Source: Euphorbia lathyris
Taxonomy: Eukaryota > Streptophyta > Magnoliopsida > Malpighiales > Euphorbiaceae
Direction: 5' to 3'
DNA length: 64,000 bases
Assembly: GCF_963576675.1 (NCBI RefSeq)
Contig: NC_088915.1
Location: forward strand, 5,337,001 to 5,401,000
Under the pieces are notes generated by a model. The model searched no databases, had not been told where the DNA came from, and saw nothing but the letters and a program-made list of their open reading frames with translations. Below are positions 1-12,112 of the stretch, piece by piece; position 1 is the stretch's first letter; every line of letters starts with the position of its first letter. The position numbers were made by a program, and so were the translations under genes.

Positions 1-80
1 AGCTTGCCGGAGAAGATCCTTATCTTTAAATTCATACTGCATGAGTTCTTCGGTAACATCCGATACTTTCATTTTCATCG
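1..80 (-). pseudogene. RTL-like RNase III gene, copy 1 (5' end only)
   Basis: The minus strand from position 80 starts with ATG and encodes MKMKVSDVTEELMQYEFKDK followed by a Leu-rich helix, the N-terminal helix that opens RNase III domains in plant RNase-three-like proteins. It is nearly identical to the starts at 2791 and 4449, so it is the leftmost of three tandem copies. The rest lies outside the window, so its integrity cannot be judged. Family known: RTL proteins cleave double-stranded RNA. Inference: as both visible sister copies are broken, this one is probably decayed too. Confidence 0.6.
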
Positions 81-1699
81 GAGCTGGAGCTGGAGCCGGA
101 GCCAGAGCTAACTCAAATTGAAGGAGGGAAAGGGAAACAGAGTGATGATAGCGAGAGGAAGACTATAGTTTGACAGCAAAGTCGAGTATTTATTTGAGGT
201 GTTCCATTTTAACTAGTTCCGATTTCCCAAGCAACGTATGAGGGGTCAAAGTATTTAAAAGAGATATAATTTACAAATCAACTAGTAATTCCAATTTCCA
301 ACTGGTTCCGATTTCCAAAGCAAAGTATTTAAAAGAGTTATAATTTACACTTACAACAAAATTAATAGGCATAAAGCTCATTAAGCCCCTTAAATTATAG
401 GGTCAAAATCAATTAACCCTCTTTTCTATACAAATCAACAAATAAATCCTTACACTATATAAAATCCACTAATTAAGCACAAACAAACAAAATAAAACTA
501 TATATTGGTTAACGTTGATAGATTGGGCCAATTTGAGAAATAATTCATCAAATTGTCTTCTCGGTCATGACTCTTGTCATCTACACTTCACACGTGCGTA
601 ATTTTATCGGTAACAAATCACAAACATATGTTGGGAGGTGGGAAAAAAACATACTGTCTTTTTGCACGAATTAGACAAAAAAAAATCAAAAATTTTACCG
701 AATTTATAAATATTAATCTCCAATTAGACTATATAAAATCCACTAATTAAGCACAAACAAACAAAATAAACTATATATTGATTAACGTTGATAAATTGGG
801 CCAATTTGCTATTATTATCTATTGTTTGTTTGTTTGGTTGAATAAACTAGAATGATAAGTGAACATAATTATTTACCCTATTTGTTATGACATTATTTCG
901 CTTCAAAAAATATTAATACCGTCTTAAATACCCCGATATTTTAATTTAAAAGCAAATTCAACGACATTTTAATATTTAATACGTGTAATTATACGTCCCT
1001 ATTTCAAAAACACTTAATTGCTAGAAAAACAAAACAATAAAAGAGAGCATAAAAACAAAGTGGAGCTAATTTGAATATATATAAATTGAAATTAATGTTG
1101 TTAAGAGATGGGAATAGATGGGAATAAATTGTATGAGAGAAGGAGATGAGAAGCCAACTGAACTTTGTAAAAGCAAATTATCATCAATTTCACCTCTAGC
1201 AAATATTAATCCACTAATTAAGCACAAACAAACAAAATAAACTATATATTGATTAACGTTGATAAATTGGGCCAATTTGCTATTATTGTCTATTGTTTGT
1301 TTGTTTGGTTGAATAAACTAGAATGATAAGTGAAATAATTATTTACCCTATTTGTTATGACATTATTTCGCTTCAAAAAATATTAATATCATCTTAAATA
1401 CCCCGACATTTTAATTTAAAAGAAAATTCAACGACAATTTAATATTTAATTCACGTAATTATACGTCCCTATTTCAAAAACACTTAATTGCTAGAAAAAC
1501 AAAACAATAAAAGAGAGCATAAAAACAAAGTGGAGCTAATTTGAATATATATAAATTGAAATTAATGTTCTTAATAAAACCAAACAGCTGCGCAAATTGA
1601 AATTGTATTGGAGGAGGAGTTAAGAGATGAGAATAAATTGTATGAGAGAAGGGGATGAGAAGCCAACTGAACTTTGTAAAAGCAAATTATCATCAATTT
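81..1699. repeat. Upstream block of RTL copy 1, with an internal ~480-bp tandem duplication
   Basis: No gene is seen. The first ~650 bases are repeated upstream of the other two RTL copies (from 2792 and from 4450). Positions 480-730 match the interior of the MULE-type MITE at 40106-40712 (shared words include CAAACATATGTTGGGA). Positions ~737-1205 and ~1206-1710 are tandem copies of each other, sharing a TTGTTTGTTTGGTTGAATAA stretch and a downstream AGAGAGCATAAAAACAAAG stretch. The small ORF here spans repeats and is not supported. Confidence 0.75.
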
Positions 1700-2791
1700 C
1701 ACCTCTAGCAAATGATCATAGCCAATGTTGCGGATCTTTCATAATCGCTGAACTTTTGATGTTTCAACGTCAACTAGGCATGTAAATTTCTTTCTATGAT
1801 GAGGACCCGATTCTTTAGCACTGCATGTTAAAGGAAATAATCAATAAAAATTATAAATCAAAAAACTATGATTGTTAACTTGGTTTTGGCCATTCTAAAA
1901 ATAATCAATAAAGAAGAGAGGTTGTACATACGTATAATTTGGCTTTGGCCATTTCATCTGATCACATAGAATATCCAAGTTGTATTATGGCTGATTAATG
2001 CAAAATTGCTCAGAGTGCATATGGGATAACTGGGCAGCCTCCTTAGCATCATTAAGCTTTGAGCTTTCCTTTTTTTTAGAAGGATCGGAGACAACAACAA
2101 TATCAACTTCCTTTCCCTTCTCATTCAACAAAGTAACTGGCTCTGGATTATTCTGCAAGTCTTCATGTGAAACAAGGGGCTCTAAAAGACGCCCAAATTT
2201 CTACCAATACCATAATCAAATCAAAGAAATAATCATAATCTATGCTTTAAAATTAACAAATACACAAGTTTTAATTAGGCACCTCCCAAAAGATTTCAGG
2301 GTTATAACCGAGATCAACGTAGACAGCACCCGCCAAAGACTCCACAAGATGAGACAATATTTTACACGATTTAACTGCTTCGCCGTGCGCTACAGCTTTG
2401 TTTCATTGATTAACAGCACCATCAAAATCCCTAACATGTTATAGAAAAGAATGAGGCGCAATTTCAACAATTAATAGAGATTTCTGAGTTTAGTTTTATC
2501 GTATCATCATGCATAAGGAAGCCACAGAGATCATGGATAACGGCAGTGTGGGCGAGTTTCTCATTGCTGATATTAGCGGCATGTAAAAGATTCAACTGGC
2601 TAAGATCAAGTTAAGGACAAGTAAGGAATTTTTTTATCAACGGCGTGTCCTAGAGCACAACATCCTATGAACCCCAGCCGCTGATATAATACCGGACCAT
2701 CAAAAGTAATTAAAGCTTCCCGGAGAAGAGCCTTATCTTTAAATTCATACTGCAGGAGTGCTTCAGTAACATCCGATACTTTCATTTTCAT
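1700..2791 (-). pseudogene. RTL-like RNase III + dsRBD gene, copy 2 (disabled)
   Basis: Minus-strand exons can be traced: 2791 to ~2467 (start and first half of RNase III), 2430-2283, 2200-1932 and ~1820-1700, with plausible splice sites (donors GTGCCT and GTATGT, AG acceptors). Encoded pieces read NEKLAHTAVIHDLCGFL, then HLVESLAGAVYVDLGYNPE (the second RNase III helix), then WPKPNYTY and AKESGPHHRKKFTCLVDVE, which is a dsRNA-binding domain. The catalytic signature, normally ERLEFLGD, reads QRLGFIGC, so the acidic metal ligands are lost. There is also a frameshift near 2625, a stop just before the second helix and stops in later exons. Family role known: dsRNA cleavage. Inference: no nuclease activity. 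Confidence 0.8.
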
Positions 2792-3989
2792 CGGAGCTGG
2801 AGCCGGAGCTAACTCAAATTGAAGGAGGGAAAGGGAAACAGAGTGATGATAGCGAGAGGAAGACTATAGTTTGACATCAAAGTGGAGTATTTATTTGAGG
2901 TGTTCCATTTCAGCTGGTTCCGATTTCACAAGCAACGTATGAGGGGTCAAAGTATTTAAAAGAGATATAATTTACAAATCAACTGGTAGTTCCGATTTCC
3001 AACTGGTAGTTCCGATTTCCAACTGGTTCCGATTTCCCAAGCAACAGTTTCGAGTTCCATTTCAACTGGTTTCGATTTCCGAAGCAAAGTATTTAAAAGA
3101 GATATAATTTACACTTACAACAAAATTAATAGGCATAAAGCTCATTAAGCCCCTTAAATTATAGGGTCAAAATCAATTAACCCCTATTTATATACAAATC
3201 AACAAATAAATCCTTACACTATATAAAATCCACTAATTAAGCACAAACAAACAAAATAAAACTATATATGGGTTAACGTTGATAAATTGGGCCAATTTGA
3301 GAAATAATTCATCAAATTGTCTTCTCGGTCATGAATCTTGTCATCTACACTTCACACGTGCGTCATTTTATCGGTAACAAATCACAAACATATGTTGGGA
3401 GGTGGAAAAAAGCAAAAAAAAAACATACTGTCTTTTTGCACGAATTAGACAAAAAAAATAAAAAAAATTACCGAATTTATAAATATTAATCTCCAATTAG
3501 ACTATACAAAATCCACTAATTAAGCACAAACAAACAAAATAAACTATATATTGATTAACGTTGATAAATTGGGCCAATTTGCTATTATTGTCTATTGTTT
3601 GTTTGTTTGGTTGAATAAACTAGAATGATAAGTGAACATAATTATTTACCCTATTTGTTATGACATTATTTCGCTTCAAAAAATATTAATACCATCTTAA
3701 ATACCCCGACATTTTAATTTAAAAGCAAATTCAATGACATTTTAATATTTAATACACGTAATTATACGTCCCTATTTCAAAAACACTTAATTGCTAGAAA
3801 AACAAAACAATAAAAGAGAGCATAAAAACAAAGTGGAGCTAATTTGAATATATATAAATTGAAATTAATGTTCTTAAGAAAACCAAACAGCTGCGCAAAT
3901 TGAAATTGTATTGGAGGAGGAGTTAAGAGATGAGAATAAATTGTATGAGAGAAGAGGATGAGAAGCCAACTGAACTTTGTAAAAGCAAA
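2792..3989. repeat. Upstream/intergenic block of RTL copy 2
   Basis: Repeats the 81-1699 block: the same AACTCAAATTGAAGGAGGGA start next to the gene, the same MITE-interior segment at ~3265-3500, and one copy of the segment that is doubled at 737-1710. A short AACTGGTAGTTCCGATTTCC duplication is visible at ~2982-3019. No gene is seen. Confidence 0.75.
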
Positions 3990-4449
3990 CCTCTAGCAAA
4001 TGATCATAGTCAATGTTGCAGATCTTCTATAATCACTGAACTTATGATGTTTCAACGTCAACTAGGCATGTAAATTTCTTTCTATGATGAGGACCCGATT
4101 CTTTAGCACTGCATGTTAAAGGAAATAATCAATAAAAATAATAAATCAAAAAACTATGATTGTTAACTTGGTTTTGGCCATTCTAAAAATAATCAATAAA
4201 GAAGAGAAGTTGTACATACGTATAATTTGGTTTTGGCCATTTCATCTGATCACACAGAATATCCAAATTGTATTTTGGCTGATTAATGCAAAATTGCTCA
4301 GATTGCACATGGGATAACTGGGCAGCCTCCTTAGCATCATTAAGCTTTGAGCTTTCCTCAAAAGGAATTAAAGCTTCCCGGAGAAGATCCTTATCTTTAA
4401 ATTCATACTGCATGAGTGCTTCGGTAACATCCGATACTTTCATTTTCAT
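3990..4449 (-). pseudogene. RTL-like gene, copy 3: catalytic core deleted, dsRBD remnant kept
   Basis: The minus-strand ORF from 4449 starts like copies 1 and 2, but after LLREALIPF it joins directly to EESSKLNDAKEAAQ, which in copy 2 lies about 600 bases further on. The RNase III catalytic half is therefore deleted, with the frame kept. The fused product runs through WPKPNYTY to a GTATGT donor at ~4219; a second exon (~4108-3990) continues the dsRNA-binding domain (AKESGPHHRKKFTCLVDVE) but then meets stops. The ORF without splicing is 88 aa. Function unknown; it could at most bind dsRNA weakly. Confidence 0.75.
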
Positions 4450-5890
4450 CGGAGCTGGAGCTGGAGCCGGAGCTAACTTAAATTGAAGGAGGAAAAGGGA
4501 AACAGAGTGATGATAGCGAGAGGAAGACTATAGTTTGACAGCAAAGTGGAGAATTTATTTGAGGTGTTCCATTTCAACTGGTTCTGATTTCCCAAGCAAC
4601 GTATGAGGGGTCAAAGTATTTAAAAGAGATATAATTTACAAATCAACTGGTAGTTCCGATTTCCAACTGGTTCCGATTTCCCAAGCAACCGTTTCGAGTT
4701 CCATTTCAACTGGTTCCGATTTCCGAATCAAAGTATTTAAAAGAGATATAATTTACACTTACAACAGAATTAATAGGCATAAAGCTCATTAAGCCCCTTA
4801 AATTATAGGGTCAAAATCAATTAACCCCCTTTTCTATACAAATCAACAAATAAATCCTTACACTATATAAAATCCACTAATTAAGCACAAACAAACAAAA
4901 TAAAACTATATATTGATTAACGTTGATAAATTGGGACAATTTGAGAAATAATTCATCAAATTGTATTCTCGGTCATGAATCTTGTGATCTTCACTTCACA
5001 CGTGCGTCATTTTATCGGTAACAAATCACAAACATATGTTGGGAGGTGGAAAAAAAAACATACTGTCTTTTGAATTAGACAAAAAATCAAAAAATTTACC
5101 GAATTTATAAATATTAATCTCCAATTAGACTATATAAAATCCACTAATTAAGCACAAACAAACATAATAAAACTATATATTGATTAACGTTGATAAATTG
5201 GGCCAATTTGAGAAATAATTCATCAATGTCTTCTCGGTCATCAATCTTTTCATCTACACTTCACACGTGCGTCATTTTATCGGTAACAAATCACAAACAT
5301 ATGTTGCGAGGTGGAAAAAACTAAAAAAAACATTCTGTCTTTTTGCACGATTTAGACAAAAATAAATAAATTTTTTTACCGAATTTATAAATATTAATCT
5401 CTAATTAGACTATATAAAATCCACTAATTAAGAACAAACATATATATTGATTAACGTTGATAAATTGAGCCAATTTGAGAAATAATTCATCAAATTGTCT
5501 TCTCAGTCATGAATCTTGTCATCTACACTTCACATGTGCGTCATTTTATCGGTAACAAATCACAAACATATGTTAGGAGGTGGAAAAAAACAAAAAAACC
5601 ATACTATCTTTTTGCACGAATTAGACAAAAAATCAAAAAATTTACAGAATTTATAAATATTAATCTCCAATTCTATTATTAAATTATATAAAACATGAAA
5701 TCCTTTTTTTAGAACGAATCGTTATGCAATTGGTGCAGAGTAATGAACAAAAATATCTATATTTTATAATAGTGTCTGGAATTGATCCAATTTATCAACG
5801 TTAGAGGTAAAATTGCTCTTAGCTTCCAACGTTATGGGTAAAATTGCTCCTGACAAAACGACAAAACGATATATCAACGGCATGATAAAA
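4450..5890. repeat. Upstream block of RTL copy 3 with at least three tandem MITE-interior segments
   Basis: The first ~650 bases repeat the other RTL upstream blocks. From ~4910, ~5175 and ~5450 the same ~250-base unit recurs (TTAACGTTGATAAATTG ... CACTTCACACGTGCG ... CAAACATATGTT). It matches the interior of the MITE at 40106-40712. The last copy runs to ~5890, near the other MITE end (AAAATTGCTCCTGAC). No gene is seen. Confidence 0.7.
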
Positions 5891-5894
5891 TTTA

Positions 5895-8186
5895 GGTATA
5901 AAAATATATTATATTTTCAAGACTAATTTGATCCTGTTTAATTTGACCTTTCCGACCAATTTTAAGAGTCAAGTTGATACCCCAAAGATTTATTTGGGAA
6001 CAATTTAAACAATTATTCCTTAAAATTCTACTACAAAATCTTAATATAAATTTGTTTCTTTAAATATGTTTGATTTTACATCATGAATCCAAGACAAGTC
6101 ACAATCCTCACATGGTCTGTACTAATCAAAGTCCATACTACTAAAGGTCCCTACTACAAAAGGTTTGATAGATGCAAAGAAACTCATCCCTCTTTCCGTA
6201 GTCTAATTTACCTGAAAACTATCCACACGAGCTCATGGATGCAACATTGGTATTGATATTGGTAGTGTTATTTAAGGTCCTTGTAGGGCTCGGGTTAAGA
6301 GTTGGACCCCCTAATTTAGTTCTAGCTTGTTGATACGTGAAAAAAAACTAATTCCTTATAAATACAACAGATTTTTCAATCGCGTGGTGTGCATACTAAA
6401 GAATTTTGCAACATACATTTACATTTATCCTTTATCAACATTTCCTTCTCGTGCTGTAAAATGCTTGGTGGTTTTGTGTGCTTAGTTAGTGTTCTGCTCT
6501 GTTTGATTTATTTTAAAAAAAATCACAATATTTTCAGGAGTTCTATCACCCGATAATAAAGCTTTTTCAGTATTTTGAACGGTTGTATTCAAAGAAGTTA
6601 CCAGCTCCGACACAATAAGACCGTCTACATCTTGAGATTTTCCAGCCATTTTCCTACAAAAGAAAAATAAGACAAATAATGGAAACGCTTATAATAAAAA
6701 GAAAACAAACAAAAGCAATCTAATAATACTAAAATAACCTGTTATTTTACGCTGATACAGACTAAAGAAACTGTCATTGGCTAGTGAAGAGAATGGGTAG
6801 GGAGTTTAACGATTATAAACTTCAAACACAAAGCTTGCTTATAAAGCTTTTTCTAGTTTCGAGGTAGCGAGTTGAACGATTTTCTTCAGAAAAATTCAAC
6901 AATTAAAAACGTCGTTGTTCATTGGCTGTACTGTATAGACTGAGAAATTATGGAGTGTAATAAATAGAGAGAGTTTGATTGGTACACGCATTACAAAGCC
7001 ATCAAAAATACCATAAATTTCAATAAAGAAATTTAAATATTTATTCAAAAAATATTTTCACTATTTATCAGATCGGTAACGGTATCAGATATAATGGATA
7101 GATTGGCGTTTTGGAACAAGTTCAGGGGTCAGGATGTATTAAGCCCATATTAAAAGCAACGAATTAATTAAAAGGAAAAGTTCTACCTTTCTACATTATA
7201 ACAAACCATATAGGACTTTTCTTTCTCTATTTGGCAAAGCAAAGGGAGATGGATCCACAACTATCGTAGAAAGACATTCTCAAATCAATCAAGAATTTTT
7301 TTTAATTGAGAACGAGGAGGCCGAACGACAAGAAGGATGCTATTTTTACAGGACCACATTCGAGCTCTAGAAGACTGGAAGTGGACCCTCCTCGAACAGG
7401 AGGAGCTGATTGGGTGAGCTGCCATATATAAAGGGGAATGGACAAATTGAAAGTGTCAAACAGATTTACAAGGTGTTTAAATAGGTAGTGAAGGATTTTT
7501 GTGCTCAATAGTTTGGAAGAAAAAAATTCTTACAAGAGAACTAACTAGGAATATCAAAGGTCTATTTTGCAGAAATATGCAAGGACTGGAATGAAATAGT
7601 TTGAAGATATGATATTGAATACTCAAACTATTACATTATAAAAGTCATTCTAAGATGTTTCACACAAATTAAGAATACAATTAATATAGAATATAGAGTC
7701 AAATTAATGAATTTACACAGGTTAACTTAAAAAAATTCTCTCATTTAATGGTTGGAAAATAAGCCCTGGAATATTAGAGAACACATAAATACATTGAAAA
7801 TCGAGATAAAAATACAATGCTTGGACCAAAAAATTAAACTAAAAATCTTGGAACCTAGAATGACTTGTATTTTTGAAAAAAAATCATTTTCTAAAAGGAC
7901 TTAGATAATGAAACAGATAGAGTGTATTGTTAAGAAAGAGCACCTCAAAGATATTACAAACTCCAATAAAAAGTTACTAGGCAAGCTGATGAGGAAAAGA
8001 ATTGTATGTATGGCTTCGGTCATCATTAAAACAACCTCGTGTTTGAAGATTTGTTTGAAATAGTTTATTGTGTTAAACAAACTGATTAACAGGTTTTTCA
8101 ATTACTACTTTTTAGCCTCAAATAAAGGTTTTATCATATCCTAGGATTTAAGTAGTAGGAACCCCCGAAAAATATAAAGCTTAATT
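5895..8186. other. No recognisable gene; AT-rich spacer
   Basis: No ORF here resembles a known family and I found no terminal-repeat element with clear boundaries. The only coding-like stretch is the short candidate exon at 6538-6655 (separate entry). The small ORFs at 7302-7508 and 7901-8101 are AT-rich and unsupported. Confidence 0.5.
6538..6655 (-). CDS. Candidate short first coding exon, unknown protein
   Basis: On the minus strand a pyrimidine-rich tract ending TTTTGTAG precedes GAAAATGGC and an open frame reading MAGKSQDVDGLIVSELVTSL then NTTVQNTEKALLSGDRTPEN. The composition looks like protein rather than random AT-rich translation, and the acceptor is good. No convincing donor or second exon was found; the frame runs into a T-rich stretch. 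I do not recognise the protein. It could be the 5' remnant of a lost gene or chance. Confidence 0.25.
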
Positions 8187-8203
8187 GGGGGGTTTAGGGT
8201 ATT

Positions 8204-10810
8204 ATGTCAGAGGGTTCCTCGTGAGGAACGTTGGTGAAGTTCGCCCCAGTGAGTACGGGTGATTTTACCCTTCGTGACGCTTCACGTAATCGAGTGCCCA
8301 AACGCAAGAGACAGGGAGATAAGGAGGCTGGCGTGGGGCCTTCGTGAGAGATGAAAGTGAAGAGTCGGTGACCTGTCATTCCGCGTGTAGATCTCAGCGT
8401 TCCGCGTCCCTGTGGTGGGGTCAAAGCAGGTATATACGAGGTGTCAGTCAAGGTACTCGAGAAGCTCATTCAATAGGGAAATAACCTCAAAACTTTATAC
8501 AAACGGATGAGGGATAAAGTATAGACTAGGTTGCCTATGCGCAGTGGACTCGGATGGTAAATGATTCGAGAAGTCAAGACGTCCCAAGTGTCCTGACAGT
8601 TTCGCTATTGAGGATGTATACAACATGATAGTGTCGATGGATCTCGCATCATTGTCAATGGCGTATCGTATTGGGGTGCCTTATGAGATCAGTGCGCTGA
8701 GTCCTGAGGATCGAGCGCACCATTTGGGAGAAGTGAATGTGTTAGTCATGTATGAGGAGTAGTTCGAGTCTAGAATGTGGCTCTCGTTATTACCTTTCTT
8801 CGTCGAGGTAATGCGAGAGTTTGATCTATGTCAGGGGGCAGATCCATCCCAACGGGTGGAGGATGCTGGTTGGCTTCTATTCTCTGTGCCGATTGGCGGG
8901 TTTTCGAGCAGCGGGCATGGTGTTCCGGAAGTTCTTTCGCCCGAATAAGGGGCCGCGATCACAACATGTGACCTTTTCATATCCTAACTTCAACGTGCTC
9001 AGGGGTTTACAGGAGAAGATCCAGGAGTGGTGACATCGATATTTCCTGATTCGCTAGGTGCGAGGTGTATTCCCTTTGAGAGTGAACTGGAATAGCGACC
9101 CGATGGATTTTGCTTATTGGTTGGTGACTCGAGAGATATTGGAGCCGAAGAAGCGGCTAGTTTCCTATCTCAAAAGCTTACTGGATGACAAGAGAGTAAG
9201 CAGGTTGTTGATAGGTTGATCGGCCATTATATTGCATGCGGCTATTCGATTTGGAATCAGTGGCGAATGACTCACTTGTCAGGGTGGTCGACGAAGGATT
9301 TTGAGGCGTGGAAGAAAGGGCATCAGTTTACAAATGGGGAGTTGACCGAGCTTGAGTTGATTATGGTGAACATTGTTGTTCGAGGTGAGCTGTGCGGATG
9401 AGTGAGGATTTTTTATTTTGTAGTTAGTGTTTTCATGCTAATATTAAGCTTGTTGTGGGTGCTGATTTTTGTTTCTCGTAGGTGCTGGTGATCCAAGAGT
9501 AAGTATGGACTTTGACATGAAGGAGTTTAGCGTGGGTCTGGTTACACCTGGTGAGGCGTTTGAGGGTACTTCAACTTCATTGCCCTCCTTAGGCTCTTTG
9601 GAGGATGCGAACCAAGTGGTTCAGAGCATAGGAGGAGTGTTCGATGTTGAGGATGACCTGGGGGGTCGCTAGTGATATCCCTGTTGCGAGGCCGATTACC
9701 GATCAGGGGGAGAAAGGAGTGGCTGATGCGATTGGCATCATCAACATGGAAGAAGAGGAAGAGGAGAAACAGCTCGAGCGTCCCGAACAGAGTAAAAGGA
9801 GAATCGGTCATGAGGAGAAAATGAAGATGCTAGAGTCGAATGTGGATGCTCGTGCGGATGATGTTGTCAAGAGCTCTAAGAAACCTCGTATTGAAAAGAC
9901 CCCTGCTACGGTTGCTGAAATGGAGTATGATTTGATCGGAGCCCATCCAGAGATGATGGCGAGAATGGAGGGCAAGGTGTCTCTGTATATTGAGTATGTC
10001 CAGAGTTTGCTCGTTGGCGCTGAGATGTTGAATTCCGGCCTGTCTCATGCTCTAGCGAGGTTGGGAAATATTCCTAGCGAGGCGCAGAGGGTCGGTGGGA
10101 TGACTAAGATGGAGCTGTTGTTGGAGGTGATGACGGCACTAGGAACGGTAAGCTTTCGCAATTATGCCTAGCCTTTCCTGATCTTCTTTTTCTTAACTTT
10201 GTTTTAACATGCGTAGGCTCTGATGGATGCGAATCGCGTGTTCGATATGTGTGGGGAAGAGGAGGAGACTATCGAGACGCTTAAGAAAGGAATACACGGT
10301 GCCCTCGCTGATCTGGAGAAGTCAAATGTGAAGATAATTGAGGCGAAGAAGATCCTTGATGGGCAGATTGCCGAGATAGAGAGGCTTCGGTCGCAACTGA
10401 AACAGGTGAGAGGGTGATGCTCTGAGGTGGAAGAAAGCCTTGGATCGACTGGCGAGGAGCTTCGAAGCCGTGAGCTAATCATGAAGATTTCCATTCGCTG
10501 GGTCCGCCGTATAAGTGTTGTCCTCGTAGAGAAGAAAACGCGGCTAGCCTTTGCGACTGATGAAAAGATGGAATTGCTAGCGGCGAAGCAAAAATTGGAG
10601 AAAGAGCTCGAGGTGGCTCGAAAGGAAGCGGCTGACATTCGGGCCTTTGTTGTGAAACACGAGGATACGCTGGTTAAGATGGACCGGATGATGGTGCTCA
10701 GCGCCGCGCATGCTGCTGGCTTCGCAATCCCTGCCGAGGTGGTATTTGGGCCCAATGTGTACGACAAAGTGGAGCAGGAGAAGGCTGTAGACCATTGTCA
10801 GCTTCTTTAA
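8204..10810 (+). pseudogene. Antisense gene 1 of the old Tat element (gypsy-associated plant transposon domain + coiled coil), decayed
   Basis: Starts MSEGSS then a stop, followed by a frame matching the antisense protein of the younger copy (HPNGWRM..FYSLCRLAG..ATG-like block at ~8850, PLRVNWNSDPMD-like block at ~9075). Three exons are traceable: ~8204-9384, 9482-10147 and 10217-10810. Introns start GTGAGC and GTAAGC and end TCGTAG and GCGTAG, at the same places as in the younger copy. Exon 3 is Glu/Lys-rich coiled coil with a stop at 10415-10417, then EKMELLAAKQKLEKELEVAR. Breaks: stop after residue 6, stops in exon 1, a frameshift in exon 2 and the exon 3 stop. Tat elements are known to carry extra antisense ORFs; their function is unknown. 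Confidence 0.75.
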
Positions 10811-11050
10811 AAGAAAAGTAGTTAGGTAGACTAGGGTTGTGATGTTTTGCTTTGTCGAACCTGTGTACCTTTCAAACTAAGTCTGATTTTGCTCTTAGTC
10901 AATTAAGTAATTATGAAATCCCGAACCTATTGTACTTTTTAATCTTTTCTGCAGATCTCGCCCCTATTTTGTCAATTTAGTAATGATGCTCTACTTACGA
11001 TATGACATGTGTTGTTTATAGTTGTCTTTCATGTCTTGTCATGCTTGTTC

Positions 11051-11058
11051 TATAAATA
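11051..11058 (+). promoter_or_regulatory. TATA box of antisense gene 2 (old element)
   Basis: TATAAATA, 36 bases before the ATG at 11094. The same TTCTATAAATAGG context occurs at 53695 in the younger element, before the homologous gene. Confidence 0.6.
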
Positions 11059-11093
11059 GGTTATTGTGCTTTTTCCTTAGCAATACTGTTGAG

Positions 11094-11786
11094 ATGTCTC
11101 TCTGTGATGTTGTTAATTCTGCAAAAGGTTTGGAGGTTCAGCAAGCTATTTCTGCGATGCCCCATTCATATGTGTACTATCCGCCTCCTTCGGCCGATCG
11201 TGTGAGTGACCGAGGGGCTCGATATGCATCGCCGGTTTGGACAAGGCAAACCGATATTTCTCGAGCTTGCAGGATTGATAGTGAGAGTTTGGCGCCTTAT
11301 ATGGGGTTCGCCACTGATTCGTGCGATGTTGTGGCGAGTGGGTGGTCTGCTAGCGGAAAGGACTCGCTGACGAAAGAGGTGATTGGGTTTTTAGGCCCTG
11401 ATGAGACATCCGTAGCCGTGGTGAACCCTCATCCTTTCTAGATTAAGCGGCTTTTAGTGGACGAGATGGATCGTGTGCTAGGTCTTCCTCTAGACGTGGA
11501 CTACTGCCGCATAGGGCGGCATCCTTCGCCCTCGAGACCTAATAGTCTAACGTACATAGATCCCTTGAAGCCATGAAGTGTGATTTTTCTGGAGTTTTCA
11601 AGGCAAGGAGTGATAGGGTCGATTCCCGCGGACCCAGGGCATCGAGTTACTCATGTTGGAAAAGCATGTCTATATCATCGACAAAATGGTCACAATACCG
11701 ACGAGTGCCATGAGTGGAGATCCGTACATCAGGCTTTGATGGATGACGAGGCCATCCCTAATCCCGATCAACTTGGTCCGTACTGA
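11094..11786 (+). pseudogene. Antisense gene 2 of the old Tat element (gag-like zinc knuckle)
   Basis: Starts MSLCDVVNSAKGLEVQQAIS, homologous to the younger copy at 53784. The frame stops at TAG (11439-11441) after NPHPF, exactly where the younger copy has TAG after NPHPS, and then stays open as IKRLLVDEMDRVLGL. A second stop, TGA at 11575-11577, stands where the younger copy has CGA (Arg), so it is probably decay. After it comes CLYHRQNGHNTDEC (CX2HX4HX4C), identical in both copies. It resembles the gag knuckle of Tat elements but is encoded opposite to gag. Function unknown. Confidence 0.6.
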
Positions 11787-12112
11787 TTGTCGTGGATGCA
11801 AGAGCTGATGTTGTTAGTGGTGTTACCTTTTGTAATGTTCATGTTAGATGTGTAATGCCTTTTTGTTTATGGTTATTTCATTCTTGTGTGTAGTGTGTTG
11901 GCATTTGCTAACGTAGTGAATGAAAAAAGGTGTATGGCTGATGAGATCTGTTTCGTTCTGTTGAATGAACTGGCATTTTGTTTTGTTATGTTGTGAGCAA
12001 GTTCATCAGCTTCGAAGATCGAGTGGTGAGCGAGTAGTGAGCCCTATCGAACGTAATGTGGGCATGTGCTCGCGAGTCGACGTTCGAGTAGTGAGCCTTG
12101 TTTCTCTTCTCC

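Noticed and set aside
1998..2444. 148-aa plus-strand ORF
   Set aside because: Reverse strand encodes RNase III and linker exons of RTL copy 2; the plus frame is incidental.
4183..4449. A functional small RNase III
   Set aside because: The ORF lacks the whole catalytic half of the domain; only the first helix and part of the dsRBD remain.
8194..8469. 91-aa minus-strand ORF
   Set aside because: Shadow of the antisense gene 1 start on the plus strand, which matches the young copy.
10577..10795. 72-aa minus-strand ORF near the old antisense gene
   Set aside because: Shadow of the coiled-coil exon on the plus strand.
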